64,000 nucleotides of DNA from positions 1,550,001 through 1,614,000 of the forward strand of contig NZ_WLYX01000001.1 of assembly GCF_009707705.1 (NCBI RefSeq), written 5' to 3'. Both the position numbers and the translations under genes were made by a program. Under the pieces are notes generated by a model that saw nothing but the letters and a program-made list of their open reading frames with translations, made no database searches and was not told the DNA's origin. Positions 15,159-24,456 of the stretch are shown here, in pieces. The first letter of the stretch is position 1, and each line of letters begins with the position of its first letter. Source of the DNA: Paludibacterium denitrificans. Its GTDB lineage: Bacteria > Pseudomonadota > Gammaproteobacteria > Burkholderiales > Chromobacteriaceae.

Positions 15159-15924
15159 TTATCCGGCCAAGACATGCAGGCTGATGACGCCAAGGCCCAG
15201 CAGCACGATTTCACACACCTCAATGCTTAGGCGCCGAGGCAGTCGCCGGTCATGCCGCCCAGACGGCGTTTGAGGAAACCCCACCAGCCCACGCCCGCCA
15301 GCGGTGCCAGCAGCAGCCACGGTGCCAGATAGCCGCAGAGGATGAGTAGCCCCGCGCAGCCGATGAGCAGGCTGGGCCAGTGGCGTTGCCGGGCAAAGCG
15401 CTCGCCACTGCCGGGCGCCAGTGCTTAAGCAAGGTGGCGGACCGAAGCCACAGCAAACAGCCGCGCCCGGGCGGGGATCAGGATGAGTGGGTAAAGGTTG
15501 GCCGAAAACCTGACCAGCAGCATCAGCAGCACCAGTTTGCTCGCCAGCGCCAGCACCAGCGTCAGCACGCCAAAACTGCCGACATGCGGGTCTTTCAGCA
15601 CGGCAAGGAAGCGCTCCTGATTGCGGTGCGCGGCGCCCAGCGCGTCGGCCCAGGTCTCCCAGCCCATCCAGATGCAGGCCTCCGGTGACCCACACCCAGC
15701 AGATCAGCCCGAGCAGCGCTCCCAGCCACGGGTCGATGTGCTGGCCGATGGCTGTTGCCGCTGCCACCAGCGCTCCCACCAGCAGGCCGACCACGGCAAA
15801 CCAGCGGGCGCTGTCACTCAGCCAGGACGGCTGGAATTCCTTCAGCAGCCGACGTGGGCAGGCGGGTGAGAAACTGGATGGCCAGCCGCAGCGCCACATG
15901 CCACGGTGCGCGGGCGGGATTCAT
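15159..15924 (-). CDS. cobS: CobS, adenosylcobinamide-GDP ribazoletransferase
   Basis: CobS joins alpha-ribazole to adenosylcobinamide-GDP in the membrane, the last assembly step of cobalamin. Motifs include QFLTRLP at the N-terminus and VTGGLHLDGLGD with its acidic metal site, followed by multiple hydrophobic helices. The frame is broken near 15850, near 15670, and at 15423-15430, where GCTTAAGC replaces GCCGGC. The start ATG at 15922-15924 overlaps the cobC stop (ATGA), so cobT, cobC and cobS are translated as one coupled operon. Confidence 0.87.
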
Positions 15925-16522
15925 ACCGGTTCGGGCGCCTCCAGCCGCATCAGGTAGGCCGGATGACCGGTCAGGATAGACAGCTGGGCAAAGCCGCCGC
16001 GCTGTACCGTCATCAGCTTGGCCACGGAGAAATCGGTGCCCAGCAACTCCGCCATCAACACGGTGATGACGCCGCCGTGGGTGACCAGCACCCGGTGGCT
16101 GCCGTGCGAGGCGGCAATCCAGTCGTGAAAGCTTCCAGCACGCGCTGGCGGAACAGGGCATAACTTTCGCCACCGGGCGGCACCAGTTGGTGTCGCACCA
16201 GCGCCTGACGCCAGTCTGGGTGCTGCGCGCTCAGGCTGTTGAGACTCATGCCATCCCAGTCGCCAAAATCGATTTCGGCAAACCGTTCGTCCACTTTCAA
16301 CGGCAGCGCGGCCTGTAGAGCCTGATATACGGCAAATTCGCGGCAGCGTTGCAGCGGCGAGGTGGCCATGCTGGTCACCGGCGCCAGACTGTTCAGCCGC
16401 TGCCAGCTGCGCGCCATCTGCGTGATGCCGCTATCGTTGGCGGGCAGGTCGGTCTGGCCGATCAGCCTGCCCTCGTGATCGATGTCGCCATGGCGCAGCA
16501 GCGTCAGGGTGTAGGGGAACAT
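15921..16522 (-). CDS. cobC: CobC, alpha-ribazole phosphatase (histidine phosphatase family)
   Basis: CobC removes phosphate from alpha-ribazole 5'-phosphate, or from the final cobalamin phosphate. The histidine-phosphatase signature LLRHGD is near residues 7-12, and RCREFA and FGDWDG also match the family. A frame break lies near 16135. The ATG at 16520-16522 overlaps the cobT stop (TGATG). As read, the sequence shows CobT and CobC in one continuous frame. This results from GCCTAAC (16532-16538) standing for GCCGGC near the end of cobT, so it is not a true fusion. Confidence 0.85.
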
Positions 16523-17567
16523 CAGTCCTTCTCCGTCACGCCTAACTTCGGCAAAGGTGGCCATTTCGTTGTGCAGGCGGATGGCCAGTTGCAGCAGCGG
16601 CACGCACAGCGCGGCACCGGAGCCTTCGCCCAGCCGCAGGCCGATGCCGATCAGCGGTGTCAGGCCCAGCGCTTGCAGCGCAAGCGCGTGGCCGGTTTCT
16701 TCCGAGCAGTGGCTGGCCAGCAGCCAGCTTGCCACGGCCGGGTCGATGGCGCGGGCGGCCAGCGCGGCGGCGCTGCAATGAAGCCGTCGACCAGTGCTTA
16801 AGCACGCCAAGGTGGGCGGCTTCCAGATAGAAACCGGCCATGGCGGCGATCTCCAGCCCGCCCAGTTCGGCCAACGTGTCGAGGCCGCTGAGCGAACGGT
16901 ATTGCAGGCGCGCCAGTGCTTGCGCCACCACGCGGCATTTGAGTGCCAGACCGGCATCGTCCACGCCGGTGCCTCGCCCGACCACCTGTGCCGGTTGTGC
17001 GCCGGTGAACTGGCAGATCAGCGCGGCGGAAGGCGTGGTATTGCCGATGCCCATGTCGCTCGAGCAATCAGCAGGTTGGCGCCGTTTGCCACGGCGCGGC
17101 GGGCGGCCTCCCGACCAGCGGCCAGCGCCGGGCGGTTTCTTCCTGCGTCATCGCCGCTTCTACCATCAGGTTGCGCGTACCGGCGCGCACCCGGGCGTGC
17201 ACGATGGGCAGATCGTCCAGCGGGCTGAGTACGCCAACATCCACCACTTCCAGTCGCGCCTCAATGGCGCGCGCCAGTACGCAGATGGCGGCGCCACCGG
17301 CGACGAAGTTCTTGACCATTTCGCCGGTTACCACCGACGGATAGGCGGATACGCCTTCGGCAGTGACGCCGTGGTCGCTGGCAAACACGGTAATGGCCGG
17401 TGTCAGCGCGGCCGGGCAGGTCTGGCCTTGCCGGGCGGCAAAGCGGCAGGCGATGTCTTCCAGTTGTCCCAGGGCTGCTTAGCTGGTTTGGTCAGGCAGG
17501 ACTGGCGCTGGCGGGCGGCGCTCAGGGCTTGGCTATCGGGTGGGGTGATGAGGTGTGTATCGGACAT
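16522..17567 (-). CDS. cobT: CobT, nicotinate-nucleotide:dimethylbenzimidazole phosphoribosyltransferase
   Basis: CobT makes alpha-ribazole 5'-phosphate for the lower ligand of cobalamin. Segments FASDHGVTAEGVSAYP, GMGIGNTT-like MGIGNTT and LRLGEGSGAAL are diagnostic, the last holding the catalytic glutamate region. The reconstructed length is about 350 residues. Breaks lie near 17478 (GCTTAGC), 17050, 16796-16803 (GCTTAAGC) and 16532-16538 (GCCTAAC), most of them at GCCGGC positions. With the last one corrected the protein ends in VTEKD followed by TGA, a normal CobT end. It is divergent from the cobalamin riboswitch and btuB. Confidence 0.87.
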
Positions 17568-17734
17568 GGTATTCGGGCTCTGGCGGTTGCAGGGGTTGGC
17601 CATAGACGGGGTGATCGGCGGCTACGGCGTGGTGTGCCACGGACTCTAAGCCATCGGGCGGTGGGGGACAAGCGGTGTGGCCGTTGGCGGGCGCTGTTTG
17701 CCGCGCAGGGCTGGGCAGGCTGCGGTATACTCGC

Positions 17735-17926
17735 TGCCCGCAGGTGTCTGTGGTGCGCTCGGGCGTGCCACAGGTGAAACGGGAAGCCGGTGTGAATCCG
17801 GCGCTGCCCCCGCAACGGTAAGGTCTGGCACTTTTGTGCTCAGGTATCGCTCTCTCTATGCCACTGCCCGCTATGGGTGGGAAGGCGCGCTACCGCAAGA
17901 CCCAGCCCGGAGACCGGCCTGCACTG
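17735..17926 (+). ncRNA. Cobalamin (adenosylcobalamin) riboswitch
   Basis: The stretch carries the ordered conserved blocks of the class: GGGAAGCCGGTGTGAATCCG, then CTGCCCCCGCAACGGTAA, the B12-box GCCACTG near 17862, and the closing AGCCCGGAGACCGGCC. It lies on the plus strand about 230 bases before btuB, so cobalamin should lower expression of btuB and probably of cobU and the btuF-like gene behind it. The diverging cobT-cobC-cobS unit is on the other strand and shows no riboswitch of its own. Confidence 0.95.
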
Positions 17927-18158
17927 GATACCTTCGGAAGAGGTATTCGCGCTGGAGTATCGCGGGGAGGCGATTCGACAGGCGGTGCCGCGCTCCGTGC
18001 CGGTATTGTCCCTTTTTCTATTGCACCAGTTGCCTTTGCTGCCCTCCGGGCAGGCGGGGCTGGTCGATTGCAAGCCTTCTTCGCACTCCTTGTTTCCGGC
18101 CCCTGTGTCACAGGTTGGCCGAAACAATTCCGATGACAACATCCAAGGAGTGTGTTTC

Positions 18159-20024
18159 ATGTTCAAACCGCAACAACTTGCCGTTCTGGTGCCGCTGGCC
18201 TGTGCCAGCCTGGCCCGAGCCAATGACACGCCGCAGTTCCGTGGCGATGAAGTGGTGGTGACGGCTACGCGTCAGCCACAGGCGATCAGCAAGACCCTGT
18301 CTGATGTCACGGTGATCACCCGGGAAGAGATCGACAACAGTAGTGTTAGCACTTTGCCGCAACTGCTGGCGCGCCAGCCGGGGATGGAGGTGGTCAGCAG
18401 CGGCGGCGTTGGCAGCCCGACCAGCGTATTCATGCGTGGCACCAACTCCAACCACGTGGTGGTGCTGGTGGATGGCGTGCGCATTGTTTCTGCCACTCTG
18501 CCTAGCACCACGGCACTGGCGAATATTCCGTTGTCCGTGGTGGAGCGCGTGGAAATCCTGCGCGGCAACAGCTCCAGCCTGTACGGTGCTGATGCCATCG
18601 GCGGGGTAATCCAGATTTTCACCCGGCAGGGCAGCGGCAAGCCGCGCTTCAACTTCAACGTTGGCGTGGGCGACCACGGCATGGTGAAAGTGGGCGGCGG
18701 CGTGGACGGCAAGGTGGATAACACGGCCTTCAGCCTGCAACTGAGCCAGCAGACCACCGACGGCATCTCGGCCACCAACAAGGACAACACCTTCAGCTAC
18801 AACCCGGACCGGGACGGCTACCGTAACCTAGCGTATAGCGCCAATCTGACCCAGACGCTGGCCACAGGCCATGACCTGAGTTTCCGCGCGTTCCAGTCGT
18901 TCGGCAAAGTCGGTTATGACGCCTCGGCCTTCAACCTCAAGGAAGACCTGCAGCGTATGCGCCAGACCGGCCTGTCGCTGGAGTCCAGAAATGCCTTTAC
19001 CAGCAACTGGACCAGCACCCTGCGCTACAGCCGCAGCGTGGATCGGCAGGAATCCTGGACCGGTGGCGACATGGTCAATCGCAACAGCCTGTTTCAAACC
19101 AGCCAGAACGATTGGCTGTGGCAGAACGATCTGAAAACGGCCCTCGGCAGTTTCCTGTTGGGCGCCGACTACACCCAGCAGCGCGTGGACAGTCAAGGCG
19201 AACTGACCACTACTGAGCGCCACAACACGGCGTTCTTCGGCGGTTATAGCGGAGAATTCGGCCAGCATCTGTTGCAAGCCAATGTGCGTCATGATCAGGA
19301 CGAGCAGTTTGGTGGCAAAACCACCGGTGTGCTGGGCTATGGTTATCGACTCACCGACAGCCTGACCGCACGCGCCAGCTTTGGCACCGCCTTCAAAGCG
19401 CCGACGTTCGATGATCTTTACTATCCGGACGACGGTTATTACTCGGGTAACCCCAACCTGAAGCCGGAGACCTCGCGTAACAGTGAGTTGGCACTGAGCT
19501 ACCACGCTGGCGCGACCAAAGCGTCGGTAACGGCCTTCCACAACAGTATCGACAACCTCATCACCTACGTGACCGATCCGGTGACCTATCACGGCACCAT
19601 GATGAACGTAAACAAGGCCACCATCACCGGTGTAACGCTGGCGGCATCTAGCAGTTGGGGCAACTGGGATCTCTCCGGCTCCGCGACCTATCAGGACCCG
19701 AAAGACGATACCAAGCACCTGCTATTGCTGCGCCGCTCCCGTGCCTTCGGCCAACTTGCCGCCGGTTATGACTGGGGCAAGTTGACGACCGGCATTGAGT
19801 GGTCGGCCAGTGCCAAGCGCCGTGATTATGATTTCAGCAACTACAAGGATGTCTGGCTGGGCGGCTACAGCCTGACCAACCTGTACGCCAATTACCGTCT
19901 GAGCAAGACCTGGACGGCCACGGCCCGTGTGACCAACCTGTTCGAACGTCGATACACCACCGCCTACGGTTACAATACCCAAGGCTTGGGTGGCTTTATT
20001 GGCGTCAACTATCAGGGCGAGTAA
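18159..20024 (+). CDS. btuB: BtuB, TonB-dependent vitamin B12 receptor
   Basis: This outer-membrane receptor imports cobalamin. A signal peptide (residues 1-20) is followed by a TonB box region (DEVVVTATR, residues about 29-37), a plug domain with GMEVVSSGGVG and RGNSSSLYGADAIGGVIQI, and a long barrel. The 621-residue length matches E. coli BtuB (about 614). The ATG at 18159 is preceded by AAGGAG. The frame is unbroken. Placement directly behind a cobalamin riboswitch supports the substrate. A dispersed 10-mer lies in its leader at 18113. Confidence 0.94.
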   Translation: MFKPQQLAVLVPLACASLARANDTPQFRGDEVVVTATRQPQAISKTLSDVTVITREEIDNSSVSTLPQLLARQPGMEVVSSGGVGSPTSVFMRGTNSNHVVVLVDGVRIVSATLPSTTALANIPLSVVERVEILRGNSSSLYGADAIGGVIQIFTRQGSGKPRFNFNVGVGDHGMVKVGGGVDGKVDNTAFSLQLSQQTTDGISATNKDNTFSYNPDRDGYRNLAYSANLTQTLATGHDLSFRAFQSFGKVGYDASAFNLKEDLQRMRQTGLSLESRNAFTSNWTSTLRYSRSVDRQESWTGGDMVNRNSLFQTSQNDWLWQNDLKTALGSFLLGADYTQQRVDSQGELTTTERHNTAFFGGYSGEFGQHLLQANVRHDQDEQFGGKTTGVLGYGYRLTDSLTARASFGTAFKAPTFDDLYYPDDGYYSGNPNLKPETSRNSELALSYHAGATKASVTAFHNSIDNLITYVTDPVTYHGTMMNVNKATITGVTLAASSSWGNWDLSGSATYQDPKDDTKHLLLLRRSRAFGQLAAGYDWGKLTTGIEWSASAKRRDYDFSNYKDVWLGGYSLTNLYANYRLSKTWTATARVTNLFERRYTTAYGYNTQGLGGFIGVNYQGE

Positions 20025-20077
20025 GCGGCCTTGCCCGTCGGGTGACGGGCCGGTTTAGCAGACTAAGGAACAATTTG

Positions 20078-20607
20078 GTGCCTCACCTCATCACCGGCGG
20101 TGCCCGTTCGGGCAAAAGCGCCTATGCCGAACAACTGGCCCATACTCACCGCGGGCCGGTGTGTTACCTCGCCACGGCCGAAGTGCGGGATGACGAATTC
20201 CGCCAGCGCGTGGCGCGGCACCGCCGCCCGCCAACCCGCACTGGCAGGTGGTTGAAGTGGGGCAAGGGTTGGCCGAAACGCTCCGGCAACACGATCAGCC
20301 CGGCACCTTGCAGCTGGTCGATTGTCTGGGCATGTGGCTGATGCGCTTCTTTGGCCCGGATGACGGCTTTGATGAGGTGGCCTATCTCGCGCAACGCCGG
20401 GCGCTGTTACAGGCGCTGGCGGCGTTGCAGGGCGAGGCCGTGCTGGTGAGCAATGAAATTGGCTGGGGCGTGGTGCCGCTGGGAACCACGTCGCGCCGTT
20501 TTGTCGATGAACTGGGCTGGCTGAATCAGGCGGTGGCGGCCGTTTGCCAGCAGGTGACGCTGGTGGCCTGCGGCTTGCCGCTGGTGCTCAAACAGGAAAC
20601 GCGCTGA
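20078..20607 (+). CDS. cobU: CobU/CobP, adenosylcobinamide kinase / guanylyltransferase
   Basis: The enzyme phosphorylates adenosylcobinamide and adds GMP to give adenosylcobinamide-GDP, the substrate of CobS. A P-loop (GGARSGKSAYAE) lies at the N-terminus, and the later SNEIGWGVVP and LGWLNQAVA segments are family hallmarks. I chose the GTG at 20078 because AAGGAA precedes it by seven bases. The frame breaks near 20230. The length of about 176 residues is normal. It follows btuB by 53 bases and runs into the btuF-like gene with one base between stop and start. Confidence 0.88.
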
Positions 20608-20608
20608 C

Positions 20609-21507
20609 ATGCCGGTCGCCTGCCTGCGCCGTTTTCGGCCAACCTGCTGGCTGCTGGCGATTGCCCTGTCCTCGCCGGTTTTGGCCGCTGTCAGCGTACT
20701 CGATGCCAGTGGCCAAGCCGTCACGTTGGTGCATCCCGCCAGCCGTATTGTCAGCCTGTCACCGCATGCCACCGAATTGCTGTTTGCCATTGGTGCTTAA
20801 GCAGCAAGGTGGTGGCGACGGTGGATTACAGCAACACGCCCGCGGCGGCCCGGCGTTTGCCGCGCGTGGGCAGTTACACTGGCATCAGTCTGGAAGCCGT
20901 GCTGCGCCAGCGCCCCGATCTGGTGGTGGCGTGGCAGGACGGCGGCTCCCCGCGTGAACGCGAACGCCTCAAAGCCATGGGCGTGGCGGTGTTTGTCAGC
21001 CATCCGTTGCGTCTGGATGACGTGGCGCGCGAAATGCTGCTGCTGGGCCAATTGACCGGCACCACGGCGCCCGCCCGTCAGGCCGCGCAGGCTTATCGCC
21101 AACAGCTGGCCACGTTGTCGGCACGTTATGCCCGTCGGCCACCGGTCAGCGTGTTTTATCAGGTCAGTGCGCTGCCGCTGTTTACCATCAGCCAGTCCAG
21201 TTTCCTTGGCGCGGTGATTAACCTGTGTGGCGGCCGCAATGTCTTCGGCCAACTTACCCAACCGGCGCCACAGGTTTCAACCGAAGCGGTCATCGCCGCC
21301 CGGCCACAGGTGATGCTGGCCGCCCGTCAGGCCGATCTGGCCATGTGGAACCGCTGGCGCAGCATTCCGGCAGTGGCACACGGCACCCGTTATGCGGTGG
21401 ATGACAGCACCCTGACCATCCCCGGCCCGCGGCTGATGCAGGCTGCCGCCGCCTTGTGTACCACGCTGGACACAGCCCGACGCCAACTCGGTTTGACGTC
21501 AAACTGA
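20609..21507 (+). CDS. btuF: BtuF-like periplasmic cobalamin-binding protein
   Basis: A signal peptide (residues 1-27) precedes a class III periplasmic binding fold with RIVSLSPHATELLFAIGA, VGSYTGISLEAVL, PDLVVAW and GPRLMQAAAAL, as in BtuF-type B12-binding components of ABC importers. The permease and ATPase are not in the window. A +2 shift at 20795-20802 is GCTTAAGC in place of GCCGGC, and the protein aligns on both sides. It is the last gene behind the riboswitch. Confidence 0.82.
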
Positions 21508-21529
21508 GCGACGGCTATCCTCGCCGCCA

Positions 21530-21750
21530 TGGACAAGGAACTGGAATACCTCGAATCCCGGGTGCAGGCGCTGATCGCCCGCATCAAGGAGCTGGAAACG
21601 CAGAACGGCCGTTTTGCCGAAGCGCTGGCTCAGGCGCTCAAGGACAATGCCGAACTGACGTTTCGTGTCAATGAAACCCGCAGCCGCGTAGCGGCCCTGG
21701 TTGAACGTCTGCCCAAAGACGAGGCGGATGCGGAAGGGAGTGCGCAATGA
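21530..21750 (+). CDS. ZapB-like coiled-coil cell division protein
   Basis: The 73-residue protein is a single predicted coiled coil with heptad-like spacing (LEYLESRVQALIARIKEL). It is encoded directly upstream of zapA with a 4-base overlap (ATGA). Short coiled-coil genes in this position belong to the TIGR02449/ZapB-like group that joins ZapA at the FtsZ ring. The assignment rests on context and composition more than on motifs. Confidence 0.7.
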
Positions 21751-22061
21751 GCGAAGTGGTTCAGGTCGATATCGAACTGCTCGGGCGGCATTTTGCCATC
21801 GGCTCCCCGCTGGACGAGCGTGACACCCTGCTGGAAGCCGTCCATTTGCTGTCGGACAAGATCCAGCTGATCCAGCAAGGCGGCAAGGTGATGGACGCCG
21901 ACAAGATCGCCATCATGGCGGCCCTCAACATCGCGCACGACCTGCTGAAAACAAAAGTGGGCGGCGGCTTGGAAATAGCCGAATTCCAACGTAAAATAAG
22001 AGACATGAGCGAAGCCGCCGATACGGCACTTCGCGAAAGCCAGCAAGCTCTGTTTGAATAA
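21747..22061 (+). CDS. zapA: ZapA, cell division protein
   Basis: ZapA binds and bundles FtsZ filaments at mid-cell. The 104-residue protein carries VDIELLGRHFAIGSPLDERD and the helix KIAIMAALNIAHDLL, the expected ZapA head and coiled-coil parts. The frame is complete. Order zapA, 6S RNA, 5-formyl-THF cyclo-ligase is the widely conserved proteobacterial arrangement. Confidence 0.92.
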   Translation: MSEVVQVDIELLGRHFAIGSPLDERDTLLEAVHLLSDKIQLIQQGGKVMDADKIAIMAALNIAHDLLKTKVGGGLEIAEFQRKIRDMSEAADTALRESQQALFE

Positions 22062-22091
22062 CAGGCGGCTGGTAAAACATTACAGGTCAGT

Positions 22092-22275
22092 TTTCCCCTG
22101 CGGTGTTTGAGACGGCACACATTCCTTTGTACCAATGCGTTCGCTTTTGGTTGCCGGTTCGAGTCACAGGTGTGTCGCGTCCCTTGCGGATGCGCCCGAC
22201 GTGGCTGGTTGGTGGCCCTCCCCGGAAACAGGGTACAAGCGGATTTAGCCCGATCGACACTCGCGGGGGTCCCCC
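22092..22275 (+). ncRNA. ssrS: 6S RNA
   Basis: The roughly 185-base spacer between zapA and the cyclo-ligase gene has complementary ends: CCCCTGCGGTGT near 22096 pairs with ACACTCGCGGGG near 22258. The interior can form the long rod with a central bubble that is typical of 6S RNA, which mimics open promoter DNA and holds sigma-70 RNA polymerase. Context is as strong as the structure. The ends are approximate. Confidence 0.82.
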
Positions 22276-22299
22276 CCTCTTTATCTTTCCCTGTTACGC

Positions 22300-22936
22300 A
22301 TGTCTGCACCGAGTTCCGTTATCCCGGCTGATAAAGTGGCGTTGCGCCGCGCGATTCGTCGTGCCCGCATGGCACTGTCGGCCCGCTATCGCCAGCATGC
22401 CCAGCGTCAGGTGGCGCGCCATGCCTCGCGCCTGCTGGCCCGCGGCAAACGTATCGGCGCTTATCTGGCGACCGGCTCCGAGCTGGATCTGGAACCGCTG
22501 CTCAGCAGTGCGCTGTTTCGTGGCGCCGAGGTGTTCTTGCCGCAGATTCCGCAGCGAGGACGCCGGTTGTGGTTTTCCCGGCTGGGCGGTGCCAACCAGT
22601 GGTATCTGCACCCGCGTTACCAGATCGCCGAATACGATGGCCCGCGCTTGCGTGCAGAAAAACTGGATGTACTGTTTGTCCCGCTGCTGGCGGTGGATGA
22701 CGAAGGCTATCGCATGGGGCAGGGCGGTGGTTTTTACGACAGTACGCTAGCGTTCCGGCGCCGTCATGCCCGTTTCGGCAAACCCTTGCTGGTCGGCGTG
22801 GCGTTTGACTGTCAGCGCGTGGCACAGGTGCCGCGCGAGCCGTGGGACGTGCAACTGGACTGGCTAGTGACCGAATCCGGGTTGTATCGCTCGGGTGGTG
22901 TTAAGCAGGGCCGGTCAGTTTCCCGCCAAGTTATGA
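22300..22936 (+). CDS. fau: 5-formyltetrahydrofolate cyclo-ligase
   Basis: The enzyme converts 5-formyl-THF to 5,10-methenyl-THF using ATP. Motifs RRAIRRARMALS at the N-terminus and YRMGQGGGFYD near residue 140 are the family signatures. As read, the frame runs on through a terminator. Restoring GCCGGC for GTTAAGC at 22901-22907 places a TGA at 22934-22936, directly before the terminator. This gives a normal length of about 212 residues. Confidence 0.9.
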
Positions 22937-22960
22937 AAAAGGCCGCGTCAGCGGCCTTTT
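22937..22960 (+). terminator. Terminator between fau and a convergent lipoprotein gene
   Basis: A perfect 10-base stem AAAAGGCCGC / GCGGCCTTTT has a GTCA loop. With A and T runs on either side it can work in both directions, serving the convergent gene ending at 22976. Confidence 0.9.
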
Positions 22961-22975
22961 CATGCGGCGTTGTGG

Positions 22976-23167
22976 TTAGCAACGGCCTTTGCGTGCTTGC
23001 CCCGGCGGGCAAAAATCGCCATCGTCATCATGGTGGCGGCTGTGTTCCGGCTCCACCACCACAGCCGGTTCCAGTACCACCGGTGAGCGCACGCGTACGC
23101 GCGCCGGTTGCACGACACAGGCAGACAGGCTCGCAGCGGCGAGCAGCGTTAATAGTACGGTTTTCAT
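22976..23167 (-). CDS. Small predicted lipoprotein, function unknown
   Basis: The 63-residue product has a lipoprotein signal with lipobox LSAC (Cys at residue 17). A Val/Pro-rich stretch and a His/Asp-rich segment (HSRHHDDDGDFCPPGQ) follow. The ATG at 23165-23167 is preceded on its strand by GAGGAG. The His/Asp cluster could bind metal, but this is only composition. It converges on fau and is divergent from the cold-shock/DUF1294 gene. I do not recognise a named family. Confidence 0.7.
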   Translation of the reverse strand: MKTVLLTLLAAASLSACVVQPARVRVRSPVVLEPAVVVEPEHSRHHDDDGDFCPPGQARKGRC

Positions 23168-23347
23168 GCAAATTCTCCTCAAATGGGGCGGCCTGCGGCG
23201 TTTGCCTTGTCCGGGACAACACTGCACACTCGGCCTGTGCGCTGTCTATTGAAGCACAATGCTCATGGCGAGTGGTTTGTAAATGGCTAACAATTATTAA
23301 TCTTGGCGCGCAACGACCGGGCGCGGCCCATAGGTTGAAGGAGAGGC

Positions 23348-23956
23348 ATGCGTTATCAGGGGCAGCTGGTGCGCTGGCAGGATCAGCAGGGATTCGGCTT
23401 TATCCAGTGCCTTGGCACGGATCGGCAGGTTTTTGTGCATATCTCGTCTTTCATGTCGGCGTCGCGCTTACCGCTGGTGGCGGATCGGCTGAGTTTCGAG
23501 CTGCAGCGCGATCGTCAGGGCCGCTGGCAGGCGGTGCAGGTGCAGTGGCTGGATGTGCCGCAAGCGGGCGTGGTTCGGCCAACGGTGCTTAAGGCGCGGG
23601 TGTGGATGACGCTGCTGGTGTTTTTTGCCGGTTTGGTGCTGGCCGTCTGGTCGGAGCGTCTGGTGACCGGGGTGCCGTTGTGCTACCTGCTGATGAGCGC
23701 GTTGACGTTTTGCTGCTATGGCATGGACAAGCGTGCCGCACGGCAAGGGCGCTGGCGCGTGGCCGAGCAAACGCTGCACGCTCTGGCTTTGCTGGGCGGC
23801 TGGCCGGGTGCGCTGCTGGGCCAGCAGGTGTTCCGTCATAAAACCCGCAAGCTGGCGTTCCGCTGGCTGTTTGGTGTGACGGTGGCGTTGAATCTGGCCG
23901 GGTTGTGGCTGCTGGTGCGATCGGATCTGCTGCGCCCGGTGCTTGCGGTACACTGA
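23348..23956 (+). CDS. Cold-shock domain fused to DUF1294 membrane domain
   Basis: The N-terminal 70 residues form a cold-shock-like nucleic-acid-binding fold (GQLVRWQDQQGFGFI and VFVHISSF, the RNP-like motifs). A four-helix membrane region of DUF1294 follows, with YGMDKRAARQGRWRVAEQTLH. This fusion is known in proteobacteria but its role is not established. The 202-residue frame is unbroken and has an AAGGAGAGG ribosome site. Confidence 0.85.
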   Translation: MRYQGQLVRWQDQQGFGFIQCLGTDRQVFVHISSFMSASRLPLVADRLSFELQRDRQGRWQAVQVQWLDVPQAGVVRPTVLKARVWMTLLVFFAGLVLAVWSERLVTGVPLCYLLMSALTFCCYGMDKRAARQGRWRVAEQTLHALALLGGWPGALLGQQVFRHKTRKLAFRWLFGVTVALNLAGLWLLVRSDLLRPVLAVH

Positions 23957-23997
23957 CGCGCTGTGCCCAGTTCTTGAAGTTGTCGAGCCTTCTGCTT

Positions 23998-24456
23998 ATG
24001 TCTTACTGGTTGATGAAATCCGAACCGCACGAACTGTCGATGGACGATCTGCTGCGGGAGCCGCCGCGCGCCTTTGAATGGACTGGCGTGCGCAATTATC
24101 AGGCACGCAATTTCATGCGTGACCAGATGCAGCCGGGCGATCAGGTATTGTTCTGGCATTCCAGCTGCCCTCAGCCGGGGATTGCCGGGTTGGCCGAAGT
24201 CGCTTCTGCGGCCGTGGCCGACTCCAGCCAGTTTGATCCGGCAAGCCCGTATTTCGATGCACGCTCGCGGCCGGAGGCACCGCGCTGGGTGAGCGTGACG
24301 GTACGCGGCCTGCGCCCCACGCGGCTGATCAGCCCGGCGGAATTACGGAGCCACGCTGAACTGGCGGAGATGACCGTCCTCAAGCGCGGCAATCGCCTGT
24401 CGATTACCCCTGTCACGCCCGCCGAATGGGCATTCATTACGGAGCAATTGATCTGA
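23998..24456 (+). CDS. EVE-domain protein
   Basis: The 152-residue protein begins with YWLMKSEP, the hallmark of EVE domains, and has WTGVRNYQARNFMR and VLFWHSS. EVE folds are related to PUA and YTH domains and are thought to recognise modified bases. I chose the ATG at 23998, which opens the conserved region. Its stop overlaps the next start (TGATG). The frame is complete. Confidence 0.85.
   Translation: MSYWLMKSEPHELSMDDLLREPPRAFEWTGVRNYQARNFMRDQMQPGDQVLFWHSSCPQPGIAGLAEVASAAVADSSQFDPASPYFDARSRPEAPRWVSVTVRGLRPTRLISPAELRSHAELAEMTVLKRGNRLSITPVTPAEWAFITEQLI

Noticed and set aside
22937..23592. A 430-residue version of the cyclo-ligase running through the terminator
   Set aside because: Restoring GCCGGC at 22901-22907 ends the protein at 22936, just before a perfect terminator. 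The extra residues are low-complexity and overlap a convergent lipoprotein gene.
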